Source: an uncultured Bacillota bacterium
GTDB lineage: Bacteria > Bacillota > Clostridia > Christensenellales > UBA1242
Direction: 5' to 3'
Assembly (NCBI GenBank): GCA_949282835.1
Contig: CASDQU010000007.1
Location: 1-10,816, forward strand
DNA: 10,816 nucleotides
A program made the position numbers and the translations under genes. Positions 4,732-10,816 of the stretch are shown piece after piece. Numbering within the stretch: position 1 is the stretch's first letter; the number at the start of each line of letters is the position of its first letter. The notes beneath the pieces were generated by a model that saw nothing but the letters and a program-made list of their open reading frames with translations, searched no databases and was not told the origin of the DNA.

Positions 4732-6306
4732 ATGTCTAAACTTTTAGTTAAAATATTATCAGTTTGTGCATTTATTGTTCTTATTCCATTGATTGTTGTT
4801 GGTTCTGCCTTGTGCGTAACTGAAGCTAGGGCTGTTACTTTGACAATCTATCAAGCAGGAGAAGAAAGACCAGCAGATGTAAAAGGTCTTGCCATTGCAC
4901 AGCCAAGCCTTGCAATATATATTGATGATGAAAGACAGCAAGATGAAGAGGGTAATGCTCTTACAACTATTTCTGTGCCAAAGAATACCGAGGTTGAGGT
5001 AAGACTTGAAAATTATGGTGCATATACCTTTGCAGGTTGGTATAAGGGAAATATCCAAGACCCAACAAGTGCGGGAAAGGCAAGCTTTACTGGCTCTGAA
5101 TATGCCTTTACAATTCGCGGAAATACTGCACTTACAGCTATAAGAAATATCAAGACTTATAATATCACTTATGGCGGAAGTTACGACAATAAAGATCCTA
5201 TGGATATTGATCCTGCAAATGCCACTGTTTATTATAATCAAGAGCTTGTAACAATAGCTGGAAGAGCTGGCGCAGAATTTGACGGTTGGTATATTTCTAA
5301 TATCAGCGACTCAACAGATAGCCAACCTACAATGTATGCTAATTGGAGTGAGGTTACAGGAGTAGAAAATAGTTATATATTAAATCCTTATTGGTCAGAC
5401 ATGATGGTATTTGAATACTATGCTAGCGATAAGACTACTGTAATTGCTAGAGAGTATTGTGCAGAAGAAAGCTTGAGCAGTTATCAATTAATTGCTGCAG
5501 ACGACTCTAGAGTACTTGAGGCGGTTACCAGTGGTTATACATTTGCTGGCTGGGTTGATGAAAGTGGACTTCCAGTAGATTTAAGCAAAGTTGAATTTGT
5601 TCCAAATGCTTACAAGATTTACCTAAGTGAAAAGATGGTAGACTATAAAGTAAATGTAAAATTCAATGCAATTAGCGATAAGATTGACACTATTTCTTAC
5701 AATGTAAAAGATGGTTTTGGTGTTTATAGTGTTACAAGAGATGGATACAATTTTGTAGGCTTTGAATACAATGGCAGCACTTATACTGCTAGTGGCAATG
5801 ATTATGTAAGTGAAAATGCTAGACTAGGAAATGTAGTTGTAAATTCTAGTGAGCCTATCGAAATTACAGCAGTTTGGGATTGTGTATATCCAGATATTAA
5901 TTGGACTATTAATTTCCAATATGAAATTGGTGGTGGTTATATCTTCCCTTCTAACACAACGATTGACCCAATCAAAGTTATAGACCAAATAATGTATATT
6001 GAAGATAGCAACGAATTTATTCAACTTGAAGATGCAATTTACAGCTTTGCAACTGATGCAGATATAAACAATCTTTACACATATATTGATGGCGAGTATG
6101 TTAAAGTGCAATATGCATATGTTGATGTTTCAGTCAATGCTGGAAATATTTACACAGAATTTGGCGCAAGCCTCAACCCTGCAGAAATCACTTTTGGAGA
6201 CATTTTATATCAAATCTTTGATAATCCAGATGGTGCATTTGCAGGCTTAGAAGATAATGAAATAAACAATATTAGTATTGTATTTAGATTTAAACTTGCT
6301 GCTTAA
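4732..6306 (+). CDS. Secreted protein with InlB-type (Listeria-Bacteroides) repeats
   Basis: This is an exported surface protein of 524 aa. The N-terminus is a Sec signal: MSKLLVK, a hydrophobic core at about 8-28, then TEARA|V as a plausible signal-peptidase site near residue 34. The mature part holds repeated units in which a beta-strand segment ends in a (G)YxFxGW/F motif: YTFAGWY at 98-104, AEFDGWY at 181-187, GYTFAGW at 268-274 and GYNFVGF at 338-344. Three of these are followed within 40 residues by a strand such as ITAVWD or MYANWS. This is the signature of the InlB B-repeat / Flg_new family, common in surface proteins of gut Firmicutes and thought to act in adhesion or as spacers. The C-terminal 140 residues lack such motifs. 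No LPXTG, SLH or choline-binding anchor is visible, so it may be released or held through another protein. Confidence 0.85.
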   Translation: MSKLLVKILSVCAFIVLIPLIVVGSALCVTEARAVTLTIYQAGEERPADVKGLAIAQPSLAIYIDDERQQDEEGNALTTISVPKNTEVEVRLENYGAYTFAGWYKGNIQDPTSAGKASFTGSEYAFTIRGNTALTAIRNIKTYNITYGGSYDNKDPMDIDPANATVYYNQELVTIAGRAGAEFDGWYISNISDSTDSQPTMYANWSEVTGVENSYILNPYWSDMMVFEYYASDKTTVIAREYCAEESLSSYQLIAADDSRVLEAVTSGYTFAGWVDESGLPVDLSKVEFVPNAYKIYLSEKMVDYKVNVKFNAISDKIDTISYNVKDGFGVYSVTRDGYNFVGFEYNGSTYTASGNDYVSENARLGNVVVNSSEPIEITAVWDCVYPDINWTINFQYEIGGGYIFPSNTTIDPIKVIDQIMYIEDSNEFIQLEDAIYSFATDADINNLYTYIDGEYVKVQYAYVDVSVNAGNIYTEFGASLNPAEITFGDILYQIFDNPDGAFAGLEDNEINNISIVFRFKLAA

Positions 6307-6324
6307 TGAAAGGGGATAGTTGAG

Positions 6325-6351
6325 AGACGGCTGAAAGAGCCGTCTTTTTTT
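6325..6351 (+). terminator. Terminator of the 4732 gene
   Basis: The perfect 8-bp stem AGACGGCT/AGCCGTCT with loop GAAAG is followed by seven T. It is strong and 19 nt past the stop codon. Confidence 0.9.
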
Positions 6352-6441
6352 GTGTGTAATTTTTTTGCGTATAAATCATTGTAATTTGAATAGGTTTTGT
6401 GGTCATATATTTATTTTGATAATATTAAATCTTAAAATAAT

Positions 6442-6529
6442 TAATAATTCCTTTATTTAACAAATGATTATAATAATTTCTTTATATAACAAAAAATTAT
6501 TAATTATTTCTTTATTTTAACTGACAAAG
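6442..6529 (+). repeat. Three degenerate 29-30 bp tandem repeats
   Basis: The units at 6442-6470, 6471-6499 and 6501-6529 share the pattern TAATAATTTCTTTATnTAAC followed by an A-rich tail. Offsets between the TTTCTTTA cores are 29 and 30 nt. They end 9 nt before the -35 box of engB. The composition is nearly pure A/T, so slippage could explain them; a role as UP element or protein binding site is conjecture. Confidence 0.5.
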
Positions 6530-6537
6530 AAATATAT

Positions 6538-6566
6538 TTGATTTTTGAGAATTGTTATGATAAACT
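6538..6566 (+). promoter_or_regulatory. Promoter of engB, start site at or near the ATG
   Basis: TTGATT (6538-6543), 17 nt including TGA just before TAAACT (6561-6566). The predicted start is about 6573, the A of the engB ATG. An alternative -10 is TATGAT (6556-6561), which would leave about 5 nt of leader. No ribosome binding site is present in either case. Confidence 0.45.
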
Positions 6567-6572
6567 AAACTT

Positions 6573-7178
6573 ATGGAAATTAAAAAAGCTATCTATCAAA
6601 TAAGCGTGACTGATAAAAATAAAATTATCAATGACAATTTGCCAGAATTTGCCTTTGTTGGGCGCAGTAATGTGGGCAAGTCTTCAATTATAAATTATTT
6701 GACAAATGTAAAATCTCTTGCCAAAACTTCTTCCACGCCGGGCAAAACTAAAATGGTAAATTATTTTTTAATAAATGACATGTTTAGGTTTGTCGACTTG
6801 CCTGGTTATGGTTTTTCAAAGACAGGAAAGGTTCACAGGCAGGTTTGGGCAGGTTTAATTGGTGACTATCTTTTAAATGCCAAGAATTTGCTTAATATTT
6901 TTGTGTTGCTTGATATTAGACATTTGCCATCATCTCTTGACAAGCAGATGATTGACTTTTTGCTGTTTAATAACTTGCCTTTTACTATTTTGGCGACTAA
7001 AATAGACAAGCTTTCTAAAAGCAAACTCAATCAAAATGTGGAAAGAATTGCAAAAGAGTTAAATTTAAGAAAAGAAATGATAATTTTAACAAGCAGTTTA
7101 AATAAACTAGGCAAAGACAAAGTGTTAGATTTGATACAATACAAGTTAGAGGAATATGAAGAAAATGCAGGAGATTAA
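6573..7178 (+). CDS. engB: Ribosome biogenesis GTPase EngB/YsxC
   Basis: This is a TRAFAC-class GTPase needed for late assembly of the 50S subunit in bacteria. All G motifs are visible: G1 GRSNVGKSS at 30-38, the G2 region TSSTPGKT at 52-59, G3 DLPGYG at 75-80, G4 TKIDK at 142-146 and G5 TSS at 173-175. The conserved LDIRH is at 113-117. The 201-aa length and the N-terminal PEFAFVGRSN context are standard for the family. The start at 6573 fits the alignment, but there is no Shine-Dalgarno sequence before it, unlike every other gene here. It overlaps the next gene by 14-23 nt, suggesting translational coupling with the rRNA methyltransferase, which also serves the large subunit. Confidence 0.95.
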   Translation: MEIKKAIYQISVTDKNKIINDNLPEFAFVGRSNVGKSSIINYLTNVKSLAKTSSTPGKTKMVNYFLINDMFRFVDLPGYGFSKTGKVHRQVWAGLIGDYLLNAKNLLNIFVLLDIRHLPSSLDKQMIDFLLFNNLPFTILATKIDKLSKSKLNQNVERIAKELNLRKEMIILTSSLNKLGKDKVLDLIQYKLEEYEENAGD

Positions 7179-8418
7179 AAATACTACTATTTTTGACTAT
7201 GGTTTTGATGGCGAGGGAGTTGGAAAAATAGACGGAAAAATCTGTTTTGTTCCTTATAGTATAAAAGATGAAAATATAGATGTTAAGATAATCAAAGAAA
7301 ATGCAAATTTCACTAGGGGAGAGATTATAACAATTCACAACCCAAGCAATCTTCGAATTAAACCACTTTGTCCATATTTTGGCAAGTGTGGAGGTTGCGC
7401 CTATCAGCATATGCCTTACCAAGAAGAGCTTACAATCAAAAAAGAATTATTTTCACGACAATTAAAAAAAGTCAATTACACTGGGCAAACTGATATAATT
7501 GCCTCATCTAATCATTATTGTTATCGTAACAAAATTAGACTTTTCGTTAAAAATGGCAAGCTTGGTCTAAAAAAACGAGGTAGCAATGATATTGTTGAGA
7601 TAAAAAGTTGTCAAATTTGCAAGGAAGAGATTGGCGACGCCATTTCTAAAGTCGATTTATTTTTATCGGGCAAGAAAATTTATCATTTGTTTGATAGTAT
7701 AGAAATTGGATATTTTAATAATCAAGGCATTATAATTTTTTATAAAAATCGAATATGTGATGTTGATTATCAAGGGCTAATTCTTAACTTATTAAATGAT
7801 TTTAATATTTATGAAAGTTATAAAAAACAGATAAAAACAATATTTGAAAATAATAATATCTCTTTTACATCTCTTGGAATTAAAGTTCAGCTGTCGCCTT
7901 TTAGTTTTCATCAAGTCAATGATGAGGTGGCTAAAGAGTTATATAATCGTGTTATTAGCAATATAAAAGGGGAGTTCGTTTTAAATTGTTATAGTGGCGG
8001 CGGCTTACTTAGCGGCATGATATGCAAATCTGGCAAAAAGGTTATAGCCATTGAGCTTGGAAAGCATGAGCATGAAGAGGCTGAAAGATTAAAATATCAC
8101 AATGCTCTTAAAGGGCTTACAAATATTCGGGGCGATTGTGGCAAGGAGCTAAAAAATTTAAATTTAGATTTTGATACTATCATTGTTGACCCTCCAAGAG
8201 GCGGGCTAGACAATTTAGTGGCGACAAACTTAAATGATAGGCGGCTGGAACGGCTGATATACATCTCTTGCGATAGTGCGACCCTTATACGAGACTTATT
8301 AAAACTTACAAATTACAAAATTAACAGAGTATATCTTTTGGATATGTTTGCAAGAACGGGCGAATATGAATGTTTGGTGATATTAGATAAATTTAATTCT
8401 CAGTTGAAAAATGTATAA
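7156..8418 (+). CDS. 23S rRNA (uracil-5-)-methyltransferase, RlmD/TrmA family
   Basis: This enzyme makes 5-methyluridine in RNA using S-adenosylmethionine; in the RlmD/RlmCD group the substrate is 23S rRNA. An N-terminal TRAM domain (about 5-60, FDGEGVGKIDGK) precedes an iron-sulfur site C72-x5-C78-x2-C81 with C152 or C155 as fourth ligand. The methyltransferase part has QLSPFSFHQVN (245-255), VLNCYSGGGLLSG (275-287), VDPPRGGL (344-351), the nucleophile C372 in YISCDSATLIRD, and E405 near the end. The SAM loop departs from the usual D-x-Y-C-G-x-G-T-F form, but Gly residues remain. It starts within engB: ATG 7156 has GAGG only 3 nt away, so ATG 7165 is an alternative. I leave out a symbol because RlmD, RlmC and TrmA-like members cannot be separated here. 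Confidence 0.9.
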   Translation: MKKMQEIKNTTIFDYGFDGEGVGKIDGKICFVPYSIKDENIDVKIIKENANFTRGEIITIHNPSNLRIKPLCPYFGKCGGCAYQHMPYQEELTIKKELFSRQLKKVNYTGQTDIIASSNHYCYRNKIRLFVKNGKLGLKKRGSNDIVEIKSCQICKEEIGDAISKVDLFLSGKKIYHLFDSIEIGYFNNQGIIIFYKNRICDVDYQGLILNLLNDFNIYESYKKQIKTIFENNNISFTSLGIKVQLSPFSFHQVNDEVAKELYNRVISNIKGEFVLNCYSGGGLLSGMICKSGKKVIAIELGKHEHEEAERLKYHNALKGLTNIRGDCGKELKNLNLDFDTIIVDPPRGGLDNLVATNLNDRRLERLIYISCDSATLIRDLLKLTNYKINRVYLLDMFARTGEYECLVILDKFNSQLKNV

Positions 8419-8444
8419 AAATATTTTTTAAATTTTGGTTTTAA

Positions 8445-8465
8445 TGTTATACTAATAATAGGAGG
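8445..8465 (+). promoter_or_regulatory. Extended -10 promoter and RBS of the 8469 gene
   Basis: TGT-TATACT (8445-8453) is an extended -10 element with no convincing -35 box. AGGAGG at 8460-8465 lies only 3 nt from ATG 8469 but 6 nt from an in-frame GTG at 8472. The true start may therefore be GTG. Confidence 0.5.
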
Positions 8466-8468
8466 CGC

Positions 8469-9029
8469 ATGGTGGGAATTTTAAAAAGACCTGAATTTAT
8501 ATATTATGAAGACGCATTGGAAGGCTTTACCTCTGCAAGAAAAAAATTAAATGAGTTGATTGAAAATAATCCTGCAAAATTCAAAGCGGCATTTTTAGAA
8601 TATAAAAAAGCTGCAGGCTCAGGAGACCCTATTGCTATGGACATAATCGCCTACTATTACAAGTCAGGGGTGCAAGGTCTTTTAGGTGAAAATTATCAAA
8701 AATATCTTTCTTGGGAGATTTTAGCTGGCGCAAGAGGAAATGAACTTGCCATTGAAAAACTGCAATTTTTATTCACCTATGCCTATGAGCAGATTTTGGA
8801 TAGCGATAAATATGAAGATATTGAATACAAAAATGACATTGATGAATATAATGCCATCTATGTAATTGGCAAGGCTATTTGCAAAATTTTAGTACGCCAA
8901 ATGGAAATTTTCCCGACTGATATGGCAAAGGAGGAGGATGAAGAAGCTCCTTTCAATCAAGATATTTTTAATAGATTTAGAAGAACGGTTGACCAGTCAA
9001 TTCCTAAAATTATAGATTTTATGGCATAA
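8469..9029 (+). CDS. Sel1-like/TPR-like repeat protein, 186 aa
   Basis: This is a cytoplasmic, all-helical protein. Residues 38-105 resemble two Sel1-type units: FLEYKKAAGSGDPIAMDIIAYYYKSGVQG, then YLSWEILAGARGNELAIEKLQFLF. The A-A-x-x-G-(D/N)-x-x-A pattern is typical of Sel1, a short TPR relative that mediates protein-protein contacts. The rest (110-186) is acidic and helical, and I do not recognise it. No signal peptide is present. It follows the methyltransferase by 50 nt but has its own extended -10 promoter and a strong terminator, so it is probably its own transcript. The start is ATG 8469 or GTG 8472. Function is unknown; a scaffold role is the natural guess. Confidence 0.8.
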   Translation: MVGILKRPEFIYYEDALEGFTSARKKLNELIENNPAKFKAAFLEYKKAAGSGDPIAMDIIAYYYKSGVQGLLGENYQKYLSWEILAGARGNELAIEKLQFLFTYAYEQILDSDKYEDIEYKNDIDEYNAIYVIGKAICKILVRQMEIFPTDMAKEEDEEAPFNQDIFNRFRRTVDQSIPKIIDFMA

Positions 9030-9030
9030 A

Positions 9031-9060
9031 TAGAAGCGCCTTTAAAAGGCTTCTATTTTT
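9031..9060 (+). terminator. Terminator between convergent genes
   Basis: TAGAAG and CCTT pair with AAGGCTTCTA around a 2-nt bulge and TAA loop, followed by five T. It ends the 8469 gene. The stop codon of the leftward 9053 gene lies inside the stem; that gene would use the same hairpin in reverse, but with a poorer T-tract. Confidence 0.8.
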
Positions 9061-9502
9061 CTTTAAATATAGTTGCTAACATTGTTAATCTGTCATTTAT
9101 AATTTTTTTTAATTCAAATTCAAAATTTGACTCTTCGCTTAACTGTAGCAATACTTTTAATAATTGACTTTCAAGGCCAAGGAATATTAAAAAACAAGTT
9201 GTTTTGTCATGTCTATAATGATGATTTACAAGAGGCTCTTCATAATCGAATATTATACGCAATTTTTTTATTTGCCTCTCATTTAATGAATAAAAGCTTG
9301 AGGTATTTAAAAATCCTCCCATTAAAAATAGGCATGTTTTTATTTTAGAAATTAGTTCAAAAGCTTTTGTGATAAGCTCTTGATTTTTTTCACTATCTAT
9401 TTTTATAAAAACAAAGCCATGTTTTTTTAAAGCATTAGAATATGCTTTAGCCATAGTCTCATATTCATCTATGCTTAAAATTTGCTCATCATTATATTCC
9501 AT
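9053..9502 (-). CDS. Hypothetical protein, 149 aa
   Basis: I do not recognise this protein. The start is supported by GAGGG (plus-strand 9510-9514) 7 nt upstream of the ATG. It has no signal peptide. Residues 40-66 (LITKAFELISKIKTCLFLMGGFL) are hydrophobic but contain lysines and look like an amphipathic or buried helix more than a membrane span. Residues 72-100 are charged, with HHYRH at about 93-97. The C-terminal third is helical with leucine spacing (LESQLLKVLLQLSEES). It runs tail to tail with the Sel1-like gene and lies downstream of the two other leftward genes, separated from them by a terminator and the repeat element. It should therefore have its own promoter in 9503-9596, where I cannot name clear boxes. 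Confidence 0.7.
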   Translation of the reverse strand: MEYNDEQILSIDEYETMAKAYSNALKKHGFVFIKIDSEKNQELITKAFELISKIKTCLFLMGGFLNTSSFYSLNERQIKKLRIIFDYEEPLVNHHYRHDKTTCFLIFLGLESQLLKVLLQLSEESNFEFELKKIINDRLTMLATIFKEK

Positions 9503-9596
9503 ATTTGCGCCCTCAAATTTATTTATTCCTATTGATTATTTTTGGTGACTTTAACTTTTTTTTAGAGGGCAAGATTGTACTAAGGTAAAAGGTTGT

Positions 9597-9624
9597 TAAA
9601 AAATAGCAAGAGTATCTTGCTATT
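9597..9624 (-). terminator. Distal duplicated terminator hairpin of the leftward operon (site B)
   Basis: On the minus strand a perfect 9-bp stem AATAGCAAG/CTTGCTATT with a 5-nt loop is followed by TTTTTT (plus-strand 9598-9603). It is the original end of the 10739-9816 transcript. The hairpin 9602-9624 is repeated exactly at 9795-9817, on the other side of the inserted element. Confidence 0.8.
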
Positions 9625-9794
9625 CAGACTGTTGAAAAACTGCGCGACCGAAAAATTCTTTGAATTTTTCTTGCGGTGTTACTGAAAAACACCTAAAAAC
9701 AGTCATTTAGGGAAACTAAACTCCTGCTTTTAGGCATTTTTCGAGCCTTGCCTCGCTTGTTTTTGAACAGTCTGATTTATTTGTCTACAAGCTG
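9625..9794 (+). mobile_element. Structured non-coding repeat element, short copy (170 nt)
   Basis: This is the same element as 1159-1429 without the internal arm. It starts CAGACTGTTGAAAAA, ends with TTTTTGAACAGTCTG (to 9774) and the 20-nt tail ATTTATTTGTCTACAAGCTG. Conserved stems: GAAAAATTC-TTT-GAATTTTTC (9650-9670), whose loop differs from the AGC of the other copy while the stem is intact; GGTGTT/AACACC (9675-9680 and 9688-9693) with only 7 nt between; and CCTAAAA/TTTTAGG (9692-9734). It is inserted at the terminator of the leftward operon, in the opposite orientation relative to host transcription compared with the first copy. The longer part of the 9503-9815 gap is this element; 9503-9596 contains no further gene. 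Confidence 0.7.
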
Positions 9795-9817
9795 AATAGC
9801 AAGAGTATCTTGCTATT
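9795..9817 (-). repeat. Proximal copy of the duplicated terminator hairpin (site B)
   Basis: These 23 bases are identical to 9602-9624 and form the same 9-bp hairpin. The copy directly abuts the stop codon of the 9816 gene (two bases overlap). On the minus strand it is followed by the element's CAGCTTGTAGAC end, not by a T-tract, so termination here should be weak. Confidence 0.75.
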
Positions 9818-10241
9818 AATTTAATTGAGCATCATCTAAATCGTTTGAATTGTTGGCATTTTGAGTGAGAGCTTTGTCATAAATTTTTAATCTATCTAAT
9901 TCTATTGTACCATTTTCTTTACCAAAAAATTCTTGAATATTTTCAAGGTAAAATTCATCAAGTCCATGTGGCATTGAGCTAATAAATTTCTTATGATAAC
10001 TATTCCCTAATTTGTCTTTTGTGACTTTTCCTTGCATTGATTTAAAAGTTAAAAAATTTTTAATATCACTAACGCGAGCATATTCAGCCCCAAATTTTAC
10101 CACCAAAACCTTGCCAACAAATTCTCCATCTATATTATAATTTTCTGTATAAGTTTTACCTGCAAAAAAGATAGGCTCTTTTTGATAATAGCTACATTTA
10201 TATAGGTCGGCTATAAATATTTGTCTTTTGTTAATTTGCAT
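9816..10241 (-). CDS. Hypothetical protein, 141 aa
   Basis: I do not recognise this protein. It is the second gene of a leftward pair; the start has AAGGAG (plus-strand 10248-10253) 6 nt upstream, and the gap to the upstream gene is 39 nt. It has no signal or membrane segment. The first 70 residues look like beta strands (RQIFIADLYKCSYY, PIFFAGKTYTENYNI, FVGKVLVVKFGAEYARV). The middle is basic (TFKSMQGKVTKDKLGNSYHKKF), and the last 20 residues are N- and D-rich and probably disordered (NANNSNDLDDAQLN). The strand pattern could be an SH3- or OB-like barrel, but that is a guess. Its stop codon lies against the duplicated terminator hairpin. Confidence 0.8.
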   Translation of the reverse strand: MQINKRQIFIADLYKCSYYQKEPIFFAGKTYTENYNIDGEFVGKVLVVKFGAEYARVSDIKNFLTFKSMQGKVTKDKLGNSYHKKFISSMPHGLDEFYLENIQEFFGKENGTIELDRLKIYDKALTQNANNSNDLDDAQLN

Positions 10242-10280
10242 TTTTTTCTCCTTAAAATTATCTGTTTTTATAAACTAAAA

Positions 10281-10739
10281 TTATTCTTTTTCATTGTCAT
10301 CTTTGTGATTGACATTTTGTGCTAGCGACATTAGCTTTTCTCTTTTATAAGTCTTTTTGTATAAATCTATATAGCCTTTAGATGCCATTCTTAGCTTTGA
10401 ACAAAGAAAATCTTTTAAGGCAGTCCCTTCTTTAGAATGCTGCTCACAGAAATTGACAAGTTTGCCATTTAGAACATATACATTTTTTTCTATTTTTTTG
10501 TCAATAACAGTTGATTTAGGCACAAACACAGGATAGATATCAGTACTTTTTGTAATATCGCCAACATGTTCGCCACTATCAATTAAAAAAGCTTGGTTTC
10601 TATAAAAAACATCATCTATTACATCATCAGTGCTACAAAACTCAATTTGGTCACCATTAAATTTGAAATACATTTTATGTGCATAAATTCCATATTCTTC
10701 ATAAAATTTGATGTGTTTTTCTTCATTTGCAAATTCCAT
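10281..10739 (-). CDS. Hypothetical protein, 152 aa
   Basis: I do not recognise this protein. The start at 10739 (MEFANEEKH) is chosen because AAAGGAG (plus-strand 10745-10751) lies 5 nt upstream. A longer reading frame to 10811 would run through the promoter and lacks a ribosome site. The product is cytoplasmic, with an alternating strand pattern in residues 15-100 (YGIYAHKMYFKFNGDQIEFC, VFYRNQAFLIDSG, KNVYVLNGKLVNFC) and a basic helical C-terminus (CSKLRMASKGYIDLYKKTYKREK). It is the first gene of the leftward pair with 9816-10241. Both products share a size class and a strand-then-basic layout, but I see no convincing sequence homology between them. Confidence 0.85.
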   Translation of the reverse strand: MEFANEEKHIKFYEEYGIYAHKMYFKFNGDQIEFCSTDDVIDDVFYRNQAFLIDSGEHVGDITKSTDIYPVFVPKSTVIDKKIEKNVYVLNGKLVNFCEQHSKEGTALKDFLCSKLRMASKGYIDLYKKTYKREKLMSLAQNVNHKDDNEKE

Positions 10740-10758
10740 ATATACTCCTTTGTATTTT

Positions 10759-10786
10759 ATTATATCACAAAAAAATTTAATTACAA
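10759..10786 (-). promoter_or_regulatory. Promoter of the leftward operon
   Basis: Read on the minus strand: TTGTAA (10786-10781), a 16-nt spacer ending in TGA, and TATAAT (10764-10759), an extended -10 element. The leader to ATG 10739 is about 12 nt and contains AAAGGAG. Confidence 0.7.
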
Positions 10787-10816
10787 GAATTAAAAATAAA
10801 TTTTTGACCAAAAATT

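Noticed and set aside
10740..10811. 24-codon N-terminal extension of the 10281 gene (MVKNLFLILVIKFF...)
   Set aside because: It looks like a signal peptide, but the DNA is the promoter, with TATAAT and the ribosome site inside it; the AAAGGAG-supported ATG at 10739 is preferred.

Overview
The window is AT-rich DNA from a Gram-positive, Clostridia-like Firmicute, most likely an uncultured gut or rumen lineage. Evidence seen in the sequence: strong AGGAGG-type ribosome binding sites, consensus TTGACA/TATAAT promoters, U-tailed hairpin terminators, a genome-encoded CCA on the tRNA, standard use of TGA as stop, and a secreted protein with InlB-type (Listeria-Bacteroides) repeats. The species cannot be named from this window.

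Layout: a 5S rRNA gene (end of an rRNA operon entering from the left) and its terminator are followed by a scrambled stretch with inverted and direct 5S fragments and a second terminator (1-400). Then comes a gene of unknown function behind a promoter preceded by twin hairpin repeats (558-1115), a structured mobile-looking repeat inserted in that gene's terminator (1139-1449), and a possible structured leader in front of a two-gene unit, a small helical protein plus an HD-domain hydrolase (1672-2641). Next are a single-pass membrane protein (2766-4187), tRNA-Ala(UGC) (4406-4482) and a secreted InlB-repeat protein (4732-6306). A housekeeping pair follows, ribosome-assembly GTPase EngB/YsxC overlapping an RlmD/TrmA-type rRNA uracil methyltransferase (6573-8418), then a Sel1-like protein (8469-9029). 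The right end is read leftward: an unknown gene (9053-9502), a second copy of the repeat (9602-9817), and a two-gene operon of unknown function (9816-10739).

The most interesting item is the repeat, present as a 271-nt copy (1159-1429) and a 170-nt copy (9625-9794). Both begin CAGACTGTTGAAAAA, carry the inverted match TTTTTGAACAGTCTG 18-20 nt before their right end, and share conserved hairpins. Each is flanked by a perfect direct duplication of the host gene's own terminator hairpin: 20 nt at one site, 23 nt at the other, with unrelated sequences. This looks like a non-autonomous mobile element that targets and duplicates Rho-independent terminator stem-loops, leaving the U-tracted copy distal. 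The length difference is a structured arm of about 100 nt placed inside the loop of a conserved stem. Other points worth attention are the rearranged 5S fragments, an apparently leaderless engB, and the 160-nt structured leader upstream of 1672.
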